A stretch of 11,169 nucleotides of DNA. Origin: a bacterium. Its GTDB lineage: Bacteria; Ratteibacteria; UBA8468; B48-G9; JAFGKM01. A model generated the notes under the pieces. It was given only the letters and a program-made list of their open reading frames with translations. It searched no databases and had not been told where the DNA came from. Position numbers and translations under genes: made by a program. The stretch is taken from assembly GCA_026416755.1 (NCBI GenBank), contig JAOAEP010000133.1:1-11169 (forward strand), written 5' to 3'. Of this stretch, positions 1 to 7,480 are shown in pieces (position 1 is the stretch's first letter; each line of letters begins with the position of its first letter).

Positions 1-199
1 ATTAGGTTTTACATTAATAATTTTTATAATTTCATCAGTAAGAGAAATACTTGGAAATGGAACATTTATGGGGAAAGTTTTATTTGGTTCAAATTTTAGT
101 CCATTTTTAATTATGATTATGCCACCTGGTGCTTTTTTTGTGATAGGACTTTTAATTGCTTTAAAACAGAAAATTGAAAAAGGAAAGAAAATATGTTAA
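1..199 (+). CDS. rnfE: RnfE, electron transport complex subunit E (3' fragment)
   Basis: This is the C-terminal 65 residues of an integral membrane subunit of the Rnf complex, which couples electron flow between reduced ferredoxin and NAD+ to Na+ or H+ transport. The open frame begins at base 2 and has no start in the window. The visible signature is the SVREILGNGTFMG segment followed by a PPGAFFVIGLLIA helix and a short lysine-rich tail. Both are characteristic of the RnfE branch (NqrD-related) rather than RnfA, whose matching segment reads IREELE. The stop at 197-199 lies inside the next gene, giving a 7-nt overlap with rnfA, which indicates co-transcription and translational coupling. The rest of the rnf operon must lie to the left. 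Family assignment rests on recognised motifs and on the adjacent rnfA. Confidence 0.9.
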   Translation, partial: LGFTLIIFIISSVREILGNGTFMGKVLFGSNFSPFLIMIMPPGAFFVIGLLIALKQKIEKGKKIC

Positions 200-783
200 A
201 TCAAACAAACTTATTCTTTATTTTTCTATCTGCTTTTTTAATAAATAATATTGTACTTATAAGATTTCTTGGACTTTGTTCTTTCATAGGAATTTCAACA
301 AATATAAAGTCGTCAATTGGAATGGGAATTGCAGTTATTTTCGTCACAATTATGGCATCAAGTATAAGTTGGGCTGTATATAATTTTCTACTTGCTCCTT
401 TTCATCTTGAATATTTAAGAACAACTACTTTCATTTTAACTATTGCTTCTTTTGTTCAGTTTGAAGAAATGATTATAAGAAAAAAATTACCAACTTTATA
501 TCGTGCTTTTGGAATTTACTTACCTTTGATAACAACAAACTGCATAATTTTAGCATGTGCTTTTTTAGGAATAGATTACAAACTCTCATTTATTCAAAAT
601 ATATTATTTTCTCTTGGAATTTCATGTGGTTATTGTTTAGCCATAATAACATTGGCTGCAATAAGAGAAGAATTAGAACTTGCTCCTATCCCAGAAAATT
701 TTAAAGGAGTTCCAATTGCTTTTATTCTTTCTGCACTTATGAGTTTAGCATTTTTAGGTTTCAAAGGCCTTTTTAAACTATAA
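193..783 (+). CDS. rnfA: RnfA, electron transport complex subunit A
   Basis: This is a complete 196-residue polytopic membrane subunit of the Rnf ferredoxin:NAD+ oxidoreductase, close to the family's usual length of about 190. Family signatures seen are NNIVLIRFLGLC (18-29), a YLRT...VQFEEM stretch (74-93), LYRAFGIYLPLITTNC (102-117), IREELE and a C-terminal KGVPIAFI...LAFLGFKGL. Cys29 and Cys117 sit at the positions that, in the related RnfA/RnfE and NqrD/NqrE pairs, hold an intramembrane [2Fe-2S] cluster between the two subunits. About six hydrophobic helices are evident. The start ATG lies inside the end of rnfE, with an AAAGGAAAG stretch upstream acting as ribosome binding site. rnfB does not follow; a rhomboid gene overlaps the stop instead. 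This fits an operon order with rnfB first and rnfA last. Confidence 0.96.
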   Translation: MLNQTNLFFIFLSAFLINNIVLIRFLGLCSFIGISTNIKSSIGMGIAVIFVTIMASSISWAVYNFLLAPFHLEYLRTTTFILTIASFVQFEEMIIRKKLPTLYRAFGIYLPLITTNCIILACAFLGIDYKLSFIQNILFSLGISCGYCLAIITLAAIREELELAPIPENFKGVPIAFILSALMSLAFLGFKGLFKL

Positions 784-1928
784 TGTTTTTCTTTTTTCCT
801 GTCCGGGATGAATATGGCGTTAAAAGGTTTCCAATAATAGTAACATTAATAATTTTTGTAAACTGTTTAATTTATTTTATTTTTGGTTTTACTCCACAAT
901 ATGAAAAAATTGTTTTAAGATATGGTTTTATACCTGCAGATTTTTCTTTTAAAACCATAATCACTTCAATGTTTCTTCATGGTGGACTTTTTCATCTTGG
1001 ATTTAATATGTGGTATTTATGGCTACTTGGAGATAATATTGAGGATAGATGGGGAAGAATTAATTTTTTATTTTTTTATTTACTTTCAGGAATATCTTCT
1101 GCAATTTTATATTCTATATTAATTCCTCCAAAATCTTTAAATATTCCTGTTATAGGTGCTTCTGGTGCAATTTCAGGAATTCTTGGTGCCTATGCAATCT
1201 TATTTCCAAAAAGTAGAATAACTTTTAAGTATTTTGCATGGTTTTTTTTAATATTTATTAGAGTAGGAGAATTTGAAGTTTACTCATATATTTGGCTTTT
1301 TTTCTGGTTTTTCATACAAGGATTGAATACATTATTTGTTTCTATGAATATTGCTCAATCACAGGTTGCCTATGCTGCACATTTTGGTGGTTTTTTATTT
1401 GGAGTAATTATAGGACTTGGAACAAAACTTTATAGAGAAGCAAAACATAGAGAAAATATAAAACTTGGAGAAAATATGCTACTACAATTACTCGGCAAGA
1501 AAGAGGAAAGGTTATATACAGTGGGAGAATTAAAAGAAATTGAAGAAATTAAAAATAAAATAATCTCGGTAATTTATGAAGATAGAGTTCTTGCAACTCA
1601 AATATATAATAGGGGAATTGAGAAGTTTCCTGATATATGTTTGAATGAAAAAACACAATATAAAATCGCTGAATCACTATACAACCAAGGGGATTATACC
1701 TCTGCTATGATTGCTTATAAAAACTTTATTTTAAATTATCCTTTAAGTAAACTTGCTGATAATGCTTTACTTTCATTTGGAAAAATATGCCTTAAAATAG
1801 GTGATTATGAAAAGGCAAAGCAGGCCTTTTTACAAATTGTTCTTTTTTATCCATATAGTGATGTTTATGAAGAAAGTAAGTATTATTTAGAAAAAGAATT
1901 ACCTAATATACTTTCTCAAAAACAATAA
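783..1928 (+). CDS. Rhomboid-family intramembrane serine protease with C-terminal TPR region
   Basis: This 381-residue protein joins a rhomboid protease to a soluble tail. The catalytic core (about 1-215) has six or so membrane helices. The HGGLFHLGFN motif gives His66, His71 and Asn75, with the same spacing as in E. coli GlpG. The catalytic serine is Ser127 in GASG and its partner is His200 in AYAAHFGG, so the protease should be active. After a charged linker, residues about 290-323 and 328-360 form two TPR-like repeats (GDYTSAMIAYKNFI and GDYEKAKQAFLQIV), probably cytoplasmic and used for protein contacts. The ATG shares its A with the rnfA TAA stop (TAATG), and there is no strong Shine-Dalgarno site at close range, suggesting translation coupled to rnfA. 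Substrate and role are unknown. A link to assembly or turnover of the Rnf complex is inference from position only. Confidence 0.93.
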   Translation: MFFFFPVRDEYGVKRFPIIVTLIIFVNCLIYFIFGFTPQYEKIVLRYGFIPADFSFKTIITSMFLHGGLFHLGFNMWYLWLLGDNIEDRWGRINFLFFYLLSGISSAILYSILIPPKSLNIPVIGASGAISGILGAYAILFPKSRITFKYFAWFFLIFIRVGEFEVYSYIWLFFWFFIQGLNTLFVSMNIAQSQVAYAAHFGGFLFGVIIGLGTKLYREAKHRENIKLGENMLLQLLGKKEERLYTVGELKEIEEIKNKIISVIYEDRVLATQIYNRGIEKFPDICLNEKTQYKIAESLYNQGDYTSAMIAYKNFILNYPLSKLADNALLSFGKICLKIGDYEKAKQAFLQIVLFYPYSDVYEESKYYLEKELPNILSQKQ

Positions 1929-1933
1929 AATTC

Positions 1934-4375
1934 CTACTCTATCAATGAAAGATTTAATGTCTTTATTTCAAATGGTTTAAGAGTTAAAGAAACAGCATTA
2001 CCTTTTCCAATTTTTTCATATATATAAAATCCATCTATAGAGGTTTCAGAAAATTCAAATTTATTTCTTGTCCTAATCTCAATTATTCTTTTTTTTCCTT
2101 CTGGTTCATAAATCCTTAAAAGATATTTTCTTGTAGATAGTTTTTGAAAACAACTTATAGGTATATCTTCTGGGAATATTTTTATGAATATATCTTCTTT
2201 CCTCCATTTAACTCCAGGAATTAAAACAATTGGTCTATTAAAAGAAATTCCTAGTAAATAAGGTTTATAATCTTTTTCTTTGGGGTCAAAAGGTATAACT
2301 CTGTATTCAAAATTAAAATTTTTACCTATACAAAAACCAGTTTCACTTCTTGCTTTATTAGGACCCATATCAACAGACCTAAATAAAGAAAGCATTATTA
2401 CATTATCCACTACTCCACTCCCAGGAGTCCCTTTATTTAAAATACATACACCTTTTTCATCATCAAAATAATCTATAAAGTTCTGACAAGGATATTCGCC
2501 TTCTTTTTGCTTTTCAATTCCATAGGGTATCTCTCTTCTAATCTTCCCTTTTTTAATTGTAGTAGGAAATGCTACTCTAATTCTGTAATTTTTACCATCT
2601 GCAAAAAATTTAATTTTATAGTCAATGAATGGAAAATCATAATATAGAAAACAAGATTGTACAAATTTCCACCACGTCTTCCAAAATAAAATTTTTATTT
2701 CAATGTTTAATTTTATTCCTAACTCTCCTTTTTCTAATATTATTGATTCTGGAGTTAAATTATGTTGAAAAATGGCTTCTTTGTATTTCTGAACATTTTC
2801 TGGATAAGGGTCTTTAAAAGTTTCAGAATATCTACTTTCACCCAATACTGGACTGAGATAATAAACCCAAAAGTCCCCCATATCTCTTTGAAAAATAATC
2901 TCTCCCCAAAAGGGTCTTTTTTGATCAACTAATTGTTTATTTTTAAAGATCAAACTTGAAATTAAACCATTTTCAGAAATTCTTACTCTAAAATATTTAT
3001 TTTCAAATTCAAAAGGGACTTCAACTTTAAAATTATCCTTTTTCCCAACTATTTTATAACTTAATGTTTTTCTTTCAAAAGGCAAAGTGAATATTTTAAA
3101 ACCAATTGTGGCTTTACCATCTTTATATTCCAAAATTTGTGATTTTAATTCATTACCATTTTCAAAAATTTTTATTTCTTTTTCCTTTGGTAAATCTAAA
3201 TTAAATATACAAATATCATTTCTTGAAAAAGAACATTGATTAAAAACCGATATTGAATTGTCCATAGGTAAGGTTAATTCATCAATTATTGAATTAAAAA
3301 GTTCTATAAAAGTTTTTTCTGCAATATTATAATATTGCATGCACATAAAGTATCCTTCATCCAAGATACTTCCACAAATAATATCATGAAATTGATTGAA
3401 AAGTAAGTAATACTCAATTTCGTCAATTTTCCCGTCTATTAATCTGTTATCTTTTTTCATTTCAATTTCATAAAAAACATTAAAAAGTTCTAACAAATAA
3501 ATTTCATTTTCAATCTTTCTGTTACTCTGTTTTATTTCAATTCTACTTGTATATGTTCCATTGAACATTGGATTGAAATCATAATTTAAAACTGGTAATT
3601 TTTGTTTTTTTATTTGTTCAAAGTATTGAGATGGAATTGCAAATATGATTTTTTCTTTTTTCTTTTTATTCCAATCTTTAATAATTTCAACAATCTTAAA
3701 ATCTGGTTTTACAAAATCACCCCCATTAGGGAGTAAAAGTAATTCATGCTTTTTAAATTTTTTTAATATCTTTAGGTGGTTCTCTATCTCATCAAAGTAA
3801 TACTCATTTCTTTTATTCTTATCTCTAATAAAAAAACCAAAATATCCGCTCGCCATCCAATAGGTTAAAATTTTTGTTCTATCAATTCCTTCCCAATAAA
3901 ATTGTAAAAAACAATTCTTTTTTTTCCTGGGCATACCCCTTGAAAAAACATAGGCCTCATAACCTGCCTTTTTCAGTATCTGAGGTAATTGTCTATGATG
4001 TCCCCAACAATCAGAAATCCAAGCAATTTTAGGTTCAATTTTAAATTTTTTTAAAAATTTTTTCCCTCTCCTTATTTGCCTTACTAATGATTCCCCTGAA
4101 ATTAAATTCATATCAGGCATAACAAAAAAACCAGGTGCACATTCAATCCTTTTGGTTTTAATAAAATCTTCAACTTCTTTTCTATACTGAGGGCACCTAT
4201 TCCAAAATTCTTCAAGTAAGATCGTTTGTTCTATAAGGAACTTATATTCTTTGTTTTTCCTAATAATTTCAAGTACTTTTTTTATTATTTCAAAAGAAAC
4301 ATCAAGATAATTCTCATATGTATTTTGATATATAGTGTCATAATGAAAATGAGGAATTAAGAATATTTTTACCAT
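1934..4375 (-). CDS. GH38-family alpha-mannosidase
   Basis: This is a retaining, metal-dependent alpha-mannosidase of glycoside hydrolase family 38. It probably trims alpha-mannosyl residues from an imported oligosaccharide in the cytoplasm, as no signal peptide is seen. Residues are counted from the upstream TTG at 4384. The N-terminal PHFHYD motif gives zinc ligands His14 and Asp16, Asp125 in AWISDCWGHH matches the nucleophile, and His333 in QFHDIICGS matches the last zinc ligand. GTYTSRIEIKQ (276-286) is a further family motif. A long beta-rich C-terminal region ends in a typical PFEIKTL. At about 815 residues it is slightly short for bacterial members. The start chosen is the ATG at 4375, which overlaps the nitroreductase stop (ATGGTAA). 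The TTG at 4384 would add three residues and cannot be excluded. The exact linkage cleaved cannot be read from sequence. Confidence 0.93.
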   Translation of the reverse strand: MVKIFLIPHFHYDTIYQNTYENYLDVSFEIIKKVLEIIRKNKEYKFLIEQTILLEEFWNRCPQYRKEVEDFIKTKRIECAPGFFVMPDMNLISGESLVRQIRRGKKFLKKFKIEPKIAWISDCWGHHRQLPQILKKAGYEAYVFSRGMPRKKKNCFLQFYWEGIDRTKILTYWMASGYFGFFIRDKNKRNEYYFDEIENHLKILKKFKKHELLLLPNGGDFVKPDFKIVEIIKDWNKKKKEKIIFAIPSQYFEQIKKQKLPVLNYDFNPMFNGTYTSRIEIKQSNRKIENEIYLLELFNVFYEIEMKKDNRLIDGKIDEIEYYLLFNQFHDIICGSILDEGYFMCMQYYNIAEKTFIELFNSIIDELTLPMDNSISVFNQCSFSRNDICIFNLDLPKEKEIKIFENGNELKSQILEYKDGKATIGFKIFTLPFERKTLSYKIVGKKDNFKVEVPFEFENKYFRVRISENGLISSLIFKNKQLVDQKRPFWGEIIFQRDMGDFWVYYLSPVLGESRYSETFKDPYPENVQKYKEAIFQHNLTPESIILEKGELGIKLNIEIKILFWKTWWKFVQSCFLYYDFPFIDYKIKFFADGKNYRIRVAFPTTIKKGKIRREIPYGIEKQKEGEYPCQNFIDYFDDEKGVCILNKGTPGSGVVDNVIMLSLFRSVDMGPNKARSETGFCIGKNFNFEYRVIPFDPKEKDYKPYLLGISFNRPIVLIPGVKWRKEDIFIKIFPEDIPISCFQKLSTRKYLLRIYEPEGKKRIIEIRTRNKFEFSETSIDGFYIYEKIGKGNAVSLTLKPFEIKTLNLSLIE

Positions 4376-4860
4376 CTTTCCCAATGCAAAACTTCTTTTA
4401 AACTTCTTTTCTTTACTTTAGGCTCTTCATCAGGATATCCAATTGAAATCAAACTTATAAGTTTATATCCTTGAGGCACTTGGAGTAACTCTCTAATTTT
4501 TTCTGCATAATTCTTTTTATCACCAGCAACCCAGCAACTTCCAAGACCATAACTTTTTGCTGCTAGTAAAATATAAGTTGTTGCTGCACAACCATCTTCA
4601 AGATAATATTTTGTCTCCTTACAGAAAACAACAACACATACAGGAGCATCTTTAATAAATTTCCCATAATCTGTAATATTTGCTATTTTTTTTCTCATTT
4701 CTTCATCTGTAATTACTATGAATTCCCATGGTTGAATATTTATTGCAGTTGGAGCAAATCTTGCACAATCAATAATATCTTCAATAATATTTTTGGAAAC
4801 TTCTTTTTTCTGATATTTTCTTATACTTCTTCTTTCTTTCAAAACTCTTAAAATCTCCAT
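4369..4860 (-). CDS. Small nitroreductase-family flavoprotein
   Basis: This is a 163-residue single-domain member of the nitroreductase superfamily, FMN-binding enzymes that act as homodimers and reduce a wide range of compounds with NAD(P)H. Flavin-binding signatures are RRSIR at 10-14, the PTAINIQPWEF segment at 37-47, DGCAATTYILLAA at 89-101, YGLGSCW at 104-110 and a C-terminal IGYPDEEP. The length fits the short branch of the family. The start ATG is preceded by AAGGAG with a 5-nt spacer. It lies 51 bp downstream of a Gfo/Idh gene and overlaps the GH38 start, so it is part of the sugar operon. The natural substrate is unknown. A role in recycling reduced cofactor or acting on a pathway intermediate is inference. 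Confidence 0.9.
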   Translation of the reverse strand: MEILRVLKERRSIRKYQKKEVSKNIIEDIIDCARFAPTAINIQPWEFIVITDEEMRKKIANITDYGKFIKDAPVCVVVFCKETKYYLEDGCAATTYILLAAKSYGLGSCWVAGDKKNYAEKIRELLQVPQGYKLISLISIGYPDEEPKVKKRSLKEVLHWERW

Positions 4861-4911
4861 ATTTTCTCCTTTTTAAAAATATAAATAATTTTTGTCTATT
4901 ATTAATTCCCC

Positions 4912-6141
4912 TCATTTAATATTCCAGAATTTGTCAATTTCTTTTTGATAGTTTCTAATCTTGCCTTTGTAAACTTCTTCATACCTTACATTTTTCTTTA
5001 TATAACTTGATTCATAACAACTTTCACAAAAAGCCATAATTTTTAAACCATCTTCACCATCAATTTCGGGTTTTGTTCCATTTTTTATACTTCTAACAAA
5101 ATCTATCCATTCAAGACCAAAACCATCGTAACAGTTATAGGGAAAAAGATTTTCTTTTTCTTCTTCTGATAAACTTTCTAAAAACTCTTTCTCTATCTCT
5201 TCACTTTCTATAATTTCCCCATTATTTAATATTATATCTCCTCCATTTTGAAAAGGGTGAAAAACAAATCCTTTATCCTTTATCATCCCGTTTTCACCTG
5301 AATATAATCCAAAATTTAAATTAAACCCTGGAGCAGACCTTGAATAAACCCAATTTACAAAAACTCCATTTTTAAATTTTATAATAGCATTCCATGTATC
5401 TTCAACATCTGCTTTACCTTTTTTTAAAACTGGTAGACCTTCTATCATCCTATTATCATATTTTTTAATCTCACAATATACCTCATCCACTTCCCCAAAA
5501 AGATATAAAAGCATATCAGCAAAATGATGACCACTATCCATAATCATTCCACCACCACTTAAAACTTTAATTCCTCTCCATTTTAAAGCATATTTAGTAT
5601 AATCAAAAGGAGAATTCATTACTAAATTTACTAAAACAAATCTAATATCTCCTATATATTTTCTATTTTTTATTACCCATTTTATACTCCTTGGTCCTAA
5701 ATATCTTCTTACATTTTCTGCAACAGATAAAACAAGTTTTCTTTTTCTTGCCTCTTTAACAAGTTTTTCTCCGCTCTTTAATGTTAATGCAAGAGGTTTT
5801 TCTATCATTATATGATAATTATTTTTAAGTAGTTCAAGTCCTATTGTATGATGAAGGAAATGAGGTAAACAAAGGACAAAGCCATCACATATTTTCTTTG
5901 AAATTACTTTTTCATAATTAGTAAAAATAACTGGTTCATTTTTCTGAAAATTTAAAATCAATTCTTTTTTCTCTTCTGCATTTTCTTTTCTTTCATCACA
6001 TAAAGCAGTTACTTCTATTTCCTTACAACCATTTTCAAAGAGAATTTTTACTCCATCTATATGACATTTACTAATTCCACCACAACCAATTATTCCTATT
6101 CTAACTTTTTCTATGATGTTCTCCTTTTTTATAAATTTCAA
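4912..6141 (-). CDS. Gfo/Idh/MocA-family oxidoreductase (third in operon)
   Basis: This is an NAD(P)-dependent sugar or polyol dehydrogenase-like protein of about 400 residues. Numbered from the TTG at 6141, the Rossmann motif is IGIIGCGGISKCH (15-27), the catalytic-lysine motif EKP is at 114-116, and the second conserved motif GGGMIMDSGHHFAD spans 196-209 with Asp202 and His205 or His206 as likely active-site residues. The C-terminal alpha/beta domain extends from about 145 to the end. The start is uncertain. The only conventional in-frame start before the Rossmann motif is TTG at 6141, which overlaps the upstream gene by 41 nt and has no Shine-Dalgarno site. A good AAGGAG at 6121-6126 instead points at ATC (6117) or ATA (6114), which would start the protein just before EKVRIGIIG, where family members normally begin. 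The substrate is unknown. Confidence 0.9.
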   Translation of the reverse strand: MKFIKKENIIEKVRIGIIGCGGISKCHIDGVKILFENGCKEIEVTALCDERKENAEEKKELILNFQKNEPVIFTNYEKVISKKICDGFVLCLPHFLHHTIGLELLKNNYHIMIEKPLALTLKSGEKLVKEARKRKLVLSVAENVRRYLGPRSIKWVIKNRKYIGDIRFVLVNLVMNSPFDYTKYALKWRGIKVLSGGGMIMDSGHHFADMLLYLFGEVDEVYCEIKKYDNRMIEGLPVLKKGKADVEDTWNAIIKFKNGVFVNWVYSRSAPGFNLNFGLYSGENGMIKDKGFVFHPFQNGGDIILNNGEIIESEEIEKEFLESLSEEEKENLFPYNCYDGFGLEWIDFVRSIKNGTKPEIDGEDGLKIMAFCESCYESSYIKKNVRYEEVYKGKIRNYQKEIDKFWNIK

Positions 6142-7465
6142 ATGTTTTTTTTGCTAGGTCTGTAATTTTAACTTTACTAAAACCTGTAACTCCTGTTTCT
6201 ATTTTATTATTTAATGGTTTTATCCATTTTTCAGGAAGATTTTTTTTACCAATTTTTACACCCATTATTGAACCAACTGTTGCTCCATTACAATCGGTAT
6301 CAAAACCAATACTTACTGCCTTACATATTGATTCACCAAAATCTCCATTCCCCCATAATAGTCCAATTGTAACTATTTGGGCATTACTTATTACATGACA
6401 CCAGTGATGAGGATTTTTTTCATCCCATTTTTTATGAATTATATTAGAAACCTCTTCATAAGAAAGGCCTTTTTCTTTATAATCCAGAATTTCTTTTATT
6501 CCTTCTGCCAATCGTGATTTTTGAGGTATATAATTAAGTCCGTATTTAACAATTTTTTCCACATCGTCTTCAAAAAATGCTATTGATATCATTGCTGAAA
6601 TAAACATGGCTCCATAAACACCATTTTTTATATGAGTAACACTAGCATCTTTATAAGCAAGTTCAACTGCTTTCTCAGGTTCACCAGGATTGATATAACC
6701 ATAGAAATCTGTCCTTATTTGGGCACCAATCCATTCTCTGTAAGGATTTCTAAAAAAAGCAGAAATTTCAGGTGATTTTAGATTTACAAGATTTTTATAA
6801 ACTACTCTCTCTGCAGTACATGTCCTTAAAATAGGAATTTTTTCAAGAAGATTTTTACTGAAATCAATAGGTGTAAAGTTGTATCCATATTTTTCAACGA
6901 GTGTTAATGCTAAAACCGTATAATTTAAGTCATCATCTTCTACCATATTTTCTATATTATTGATAAAACAATTTTTACTAATTTTATATTTTTCAGTTAT
7001 ATCTGAACTAAAATCGCTTCTCATATAATGTTTTAAAGGAAATTGTCCTGTTTCTTTTAAAAAATTTATTATCTTCTCTCTTTTCCATCCTTCAATGGGC
7101 TTTCCAAGCAAACAACCAGCACATCTTCCAAACCAACCACCATAAATTTTGTCTTTAATTTTTTTATCATTGACTTCTTTCATTGACCCGAAATAGAATT
7201 GCCCCCATTCTTTTTTTACTTCATCAAAACTTATGGGTTCAAAAAATTGGAAATCTTTTCTTAAAGGTAATTTTTGTAATTTATCAAAAAAAAGACCTAT
7301 TTCCTCTTGATATTCTAAAAATTCTTGATGCTTTATTTTTTTAACTAAACTATCAAATTCGTCTTGTATCTCATATATATCTTTCCCCTCATCAACTATC
7401 TGCTGTTTTTCAATATTAATATCATCCTCTGTAAAATATAACCAGTAAATTTTAAATTCATCCAT
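6101..7465 (-). CDS. ADP-ribosylglycohydrolase-family protein with N-terminal extension
   Basis: This 454-residue protein has an ADP-ribosylglycohydrolase-like (DraG/ARH) all-helical domain from about residue 104 to 445. Its start is KDKIYGGWFGRCAGCLLGKP. Metal-binding acidic clusters are visible as EDDDLNYT (176-183, Asp177-179) and GFDTDCNGATVGSIMG (387-402, Asp389 and Asp391), matching the two di-metal sites of the family. Residues 1-103 form a charged helical extension (EGKDIYEIQDEFDSLVKK) not present in the short ARH enzymes. The classic activity is hydrolysis of ADP-ribose from proteins. In this sugar operon, cleavage of another N- or O-glycosidic bond is an equally plausible inference. 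The ATG lies 15 nt after the stop of the upstream Gfo/Idh gene in the same frame and lacks a Shine-Dalgarno site. An internal Met at residue 95 is a less likely start. Confidence 0.88.
   Translation of the reverse strand: MDEFKIYWLYFTEDDINIEKQQIVDEGKDIYEIQDEFDSLVKKIKHQEFLEYQEEIGLFFDKLQKLPLRKDFQFFEPISFDEVKKEWGQFYFGSMKEVNDKKIKDKIYGGWFGRCAGCLLGKPIEGWKREKIINFLKETGQFPLKHYMRSDFSSDITEKYKISKNCFINNIENMVEDDDLNYTVLALTLVEKYGYNFTPIDFSKNLLEKIPILRTCTAERVVYKNLVNLKSPEISAFFRNPYREWIGAQIRTDFYGYINPGEPEKAVELAYKDASVTHIKNGVYGAMFISAMISIAFFEDDVEKIVKYGLNYIPQKSRLAEGIKEILDYKEKGLSYEEVSNIIHKKWDEKNPHHWCHVISNAQIVTIGLLWGNGDFGESICKAVSIGFDTDCNGATVGSIMGVKIGKKNLPEKWIKPLNNKIETGVTGFSKVKITDLAKKTFEIYKKGEHHRKS
6121..6126 (-). promoter_or_regulatory. 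Ribosome binding site facing an ATA/ATC codon
   Basis: AAGGAG on the - strand lies inside the end of the ADP-ribosylglycohydrolase-like gene. It is 3 nt before an ATC (6117-6115) and 6 nt before an ATA (6114-6112), both in frame with the third Gfo/Idh gene. No ATG, GTG or TTG follows it before the Rossmann motif. Other genes in the operon place AGGAGG-type sites about 5 nt before the start. Confidence 0.6.
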
Positions 7466-7480
7466 TTGATTTAAAATTTT

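Noticed and set aside
763..772. Perfect 10-bp palindrome AAAGGCCTTT near the end of rnfA
   Set aside because: It has no loop, no following T run and lies in conserved coding sequence, so it is probably a chance palindrome.
2280..2817. Plus-strand open frames of about 62 codons inside the GH38 gene
   Set aside because: They are shadows of a well-supported family gene on the other strand, and no recognisable protein motif was seen.
4861..4911. Possible internal promoter between the third Gfo/Idh gene and the nitroreductase gene
   Set aside because: Only a weak TAGACA and generic AT-rich -10-like strings are present; nothing stands out from background.
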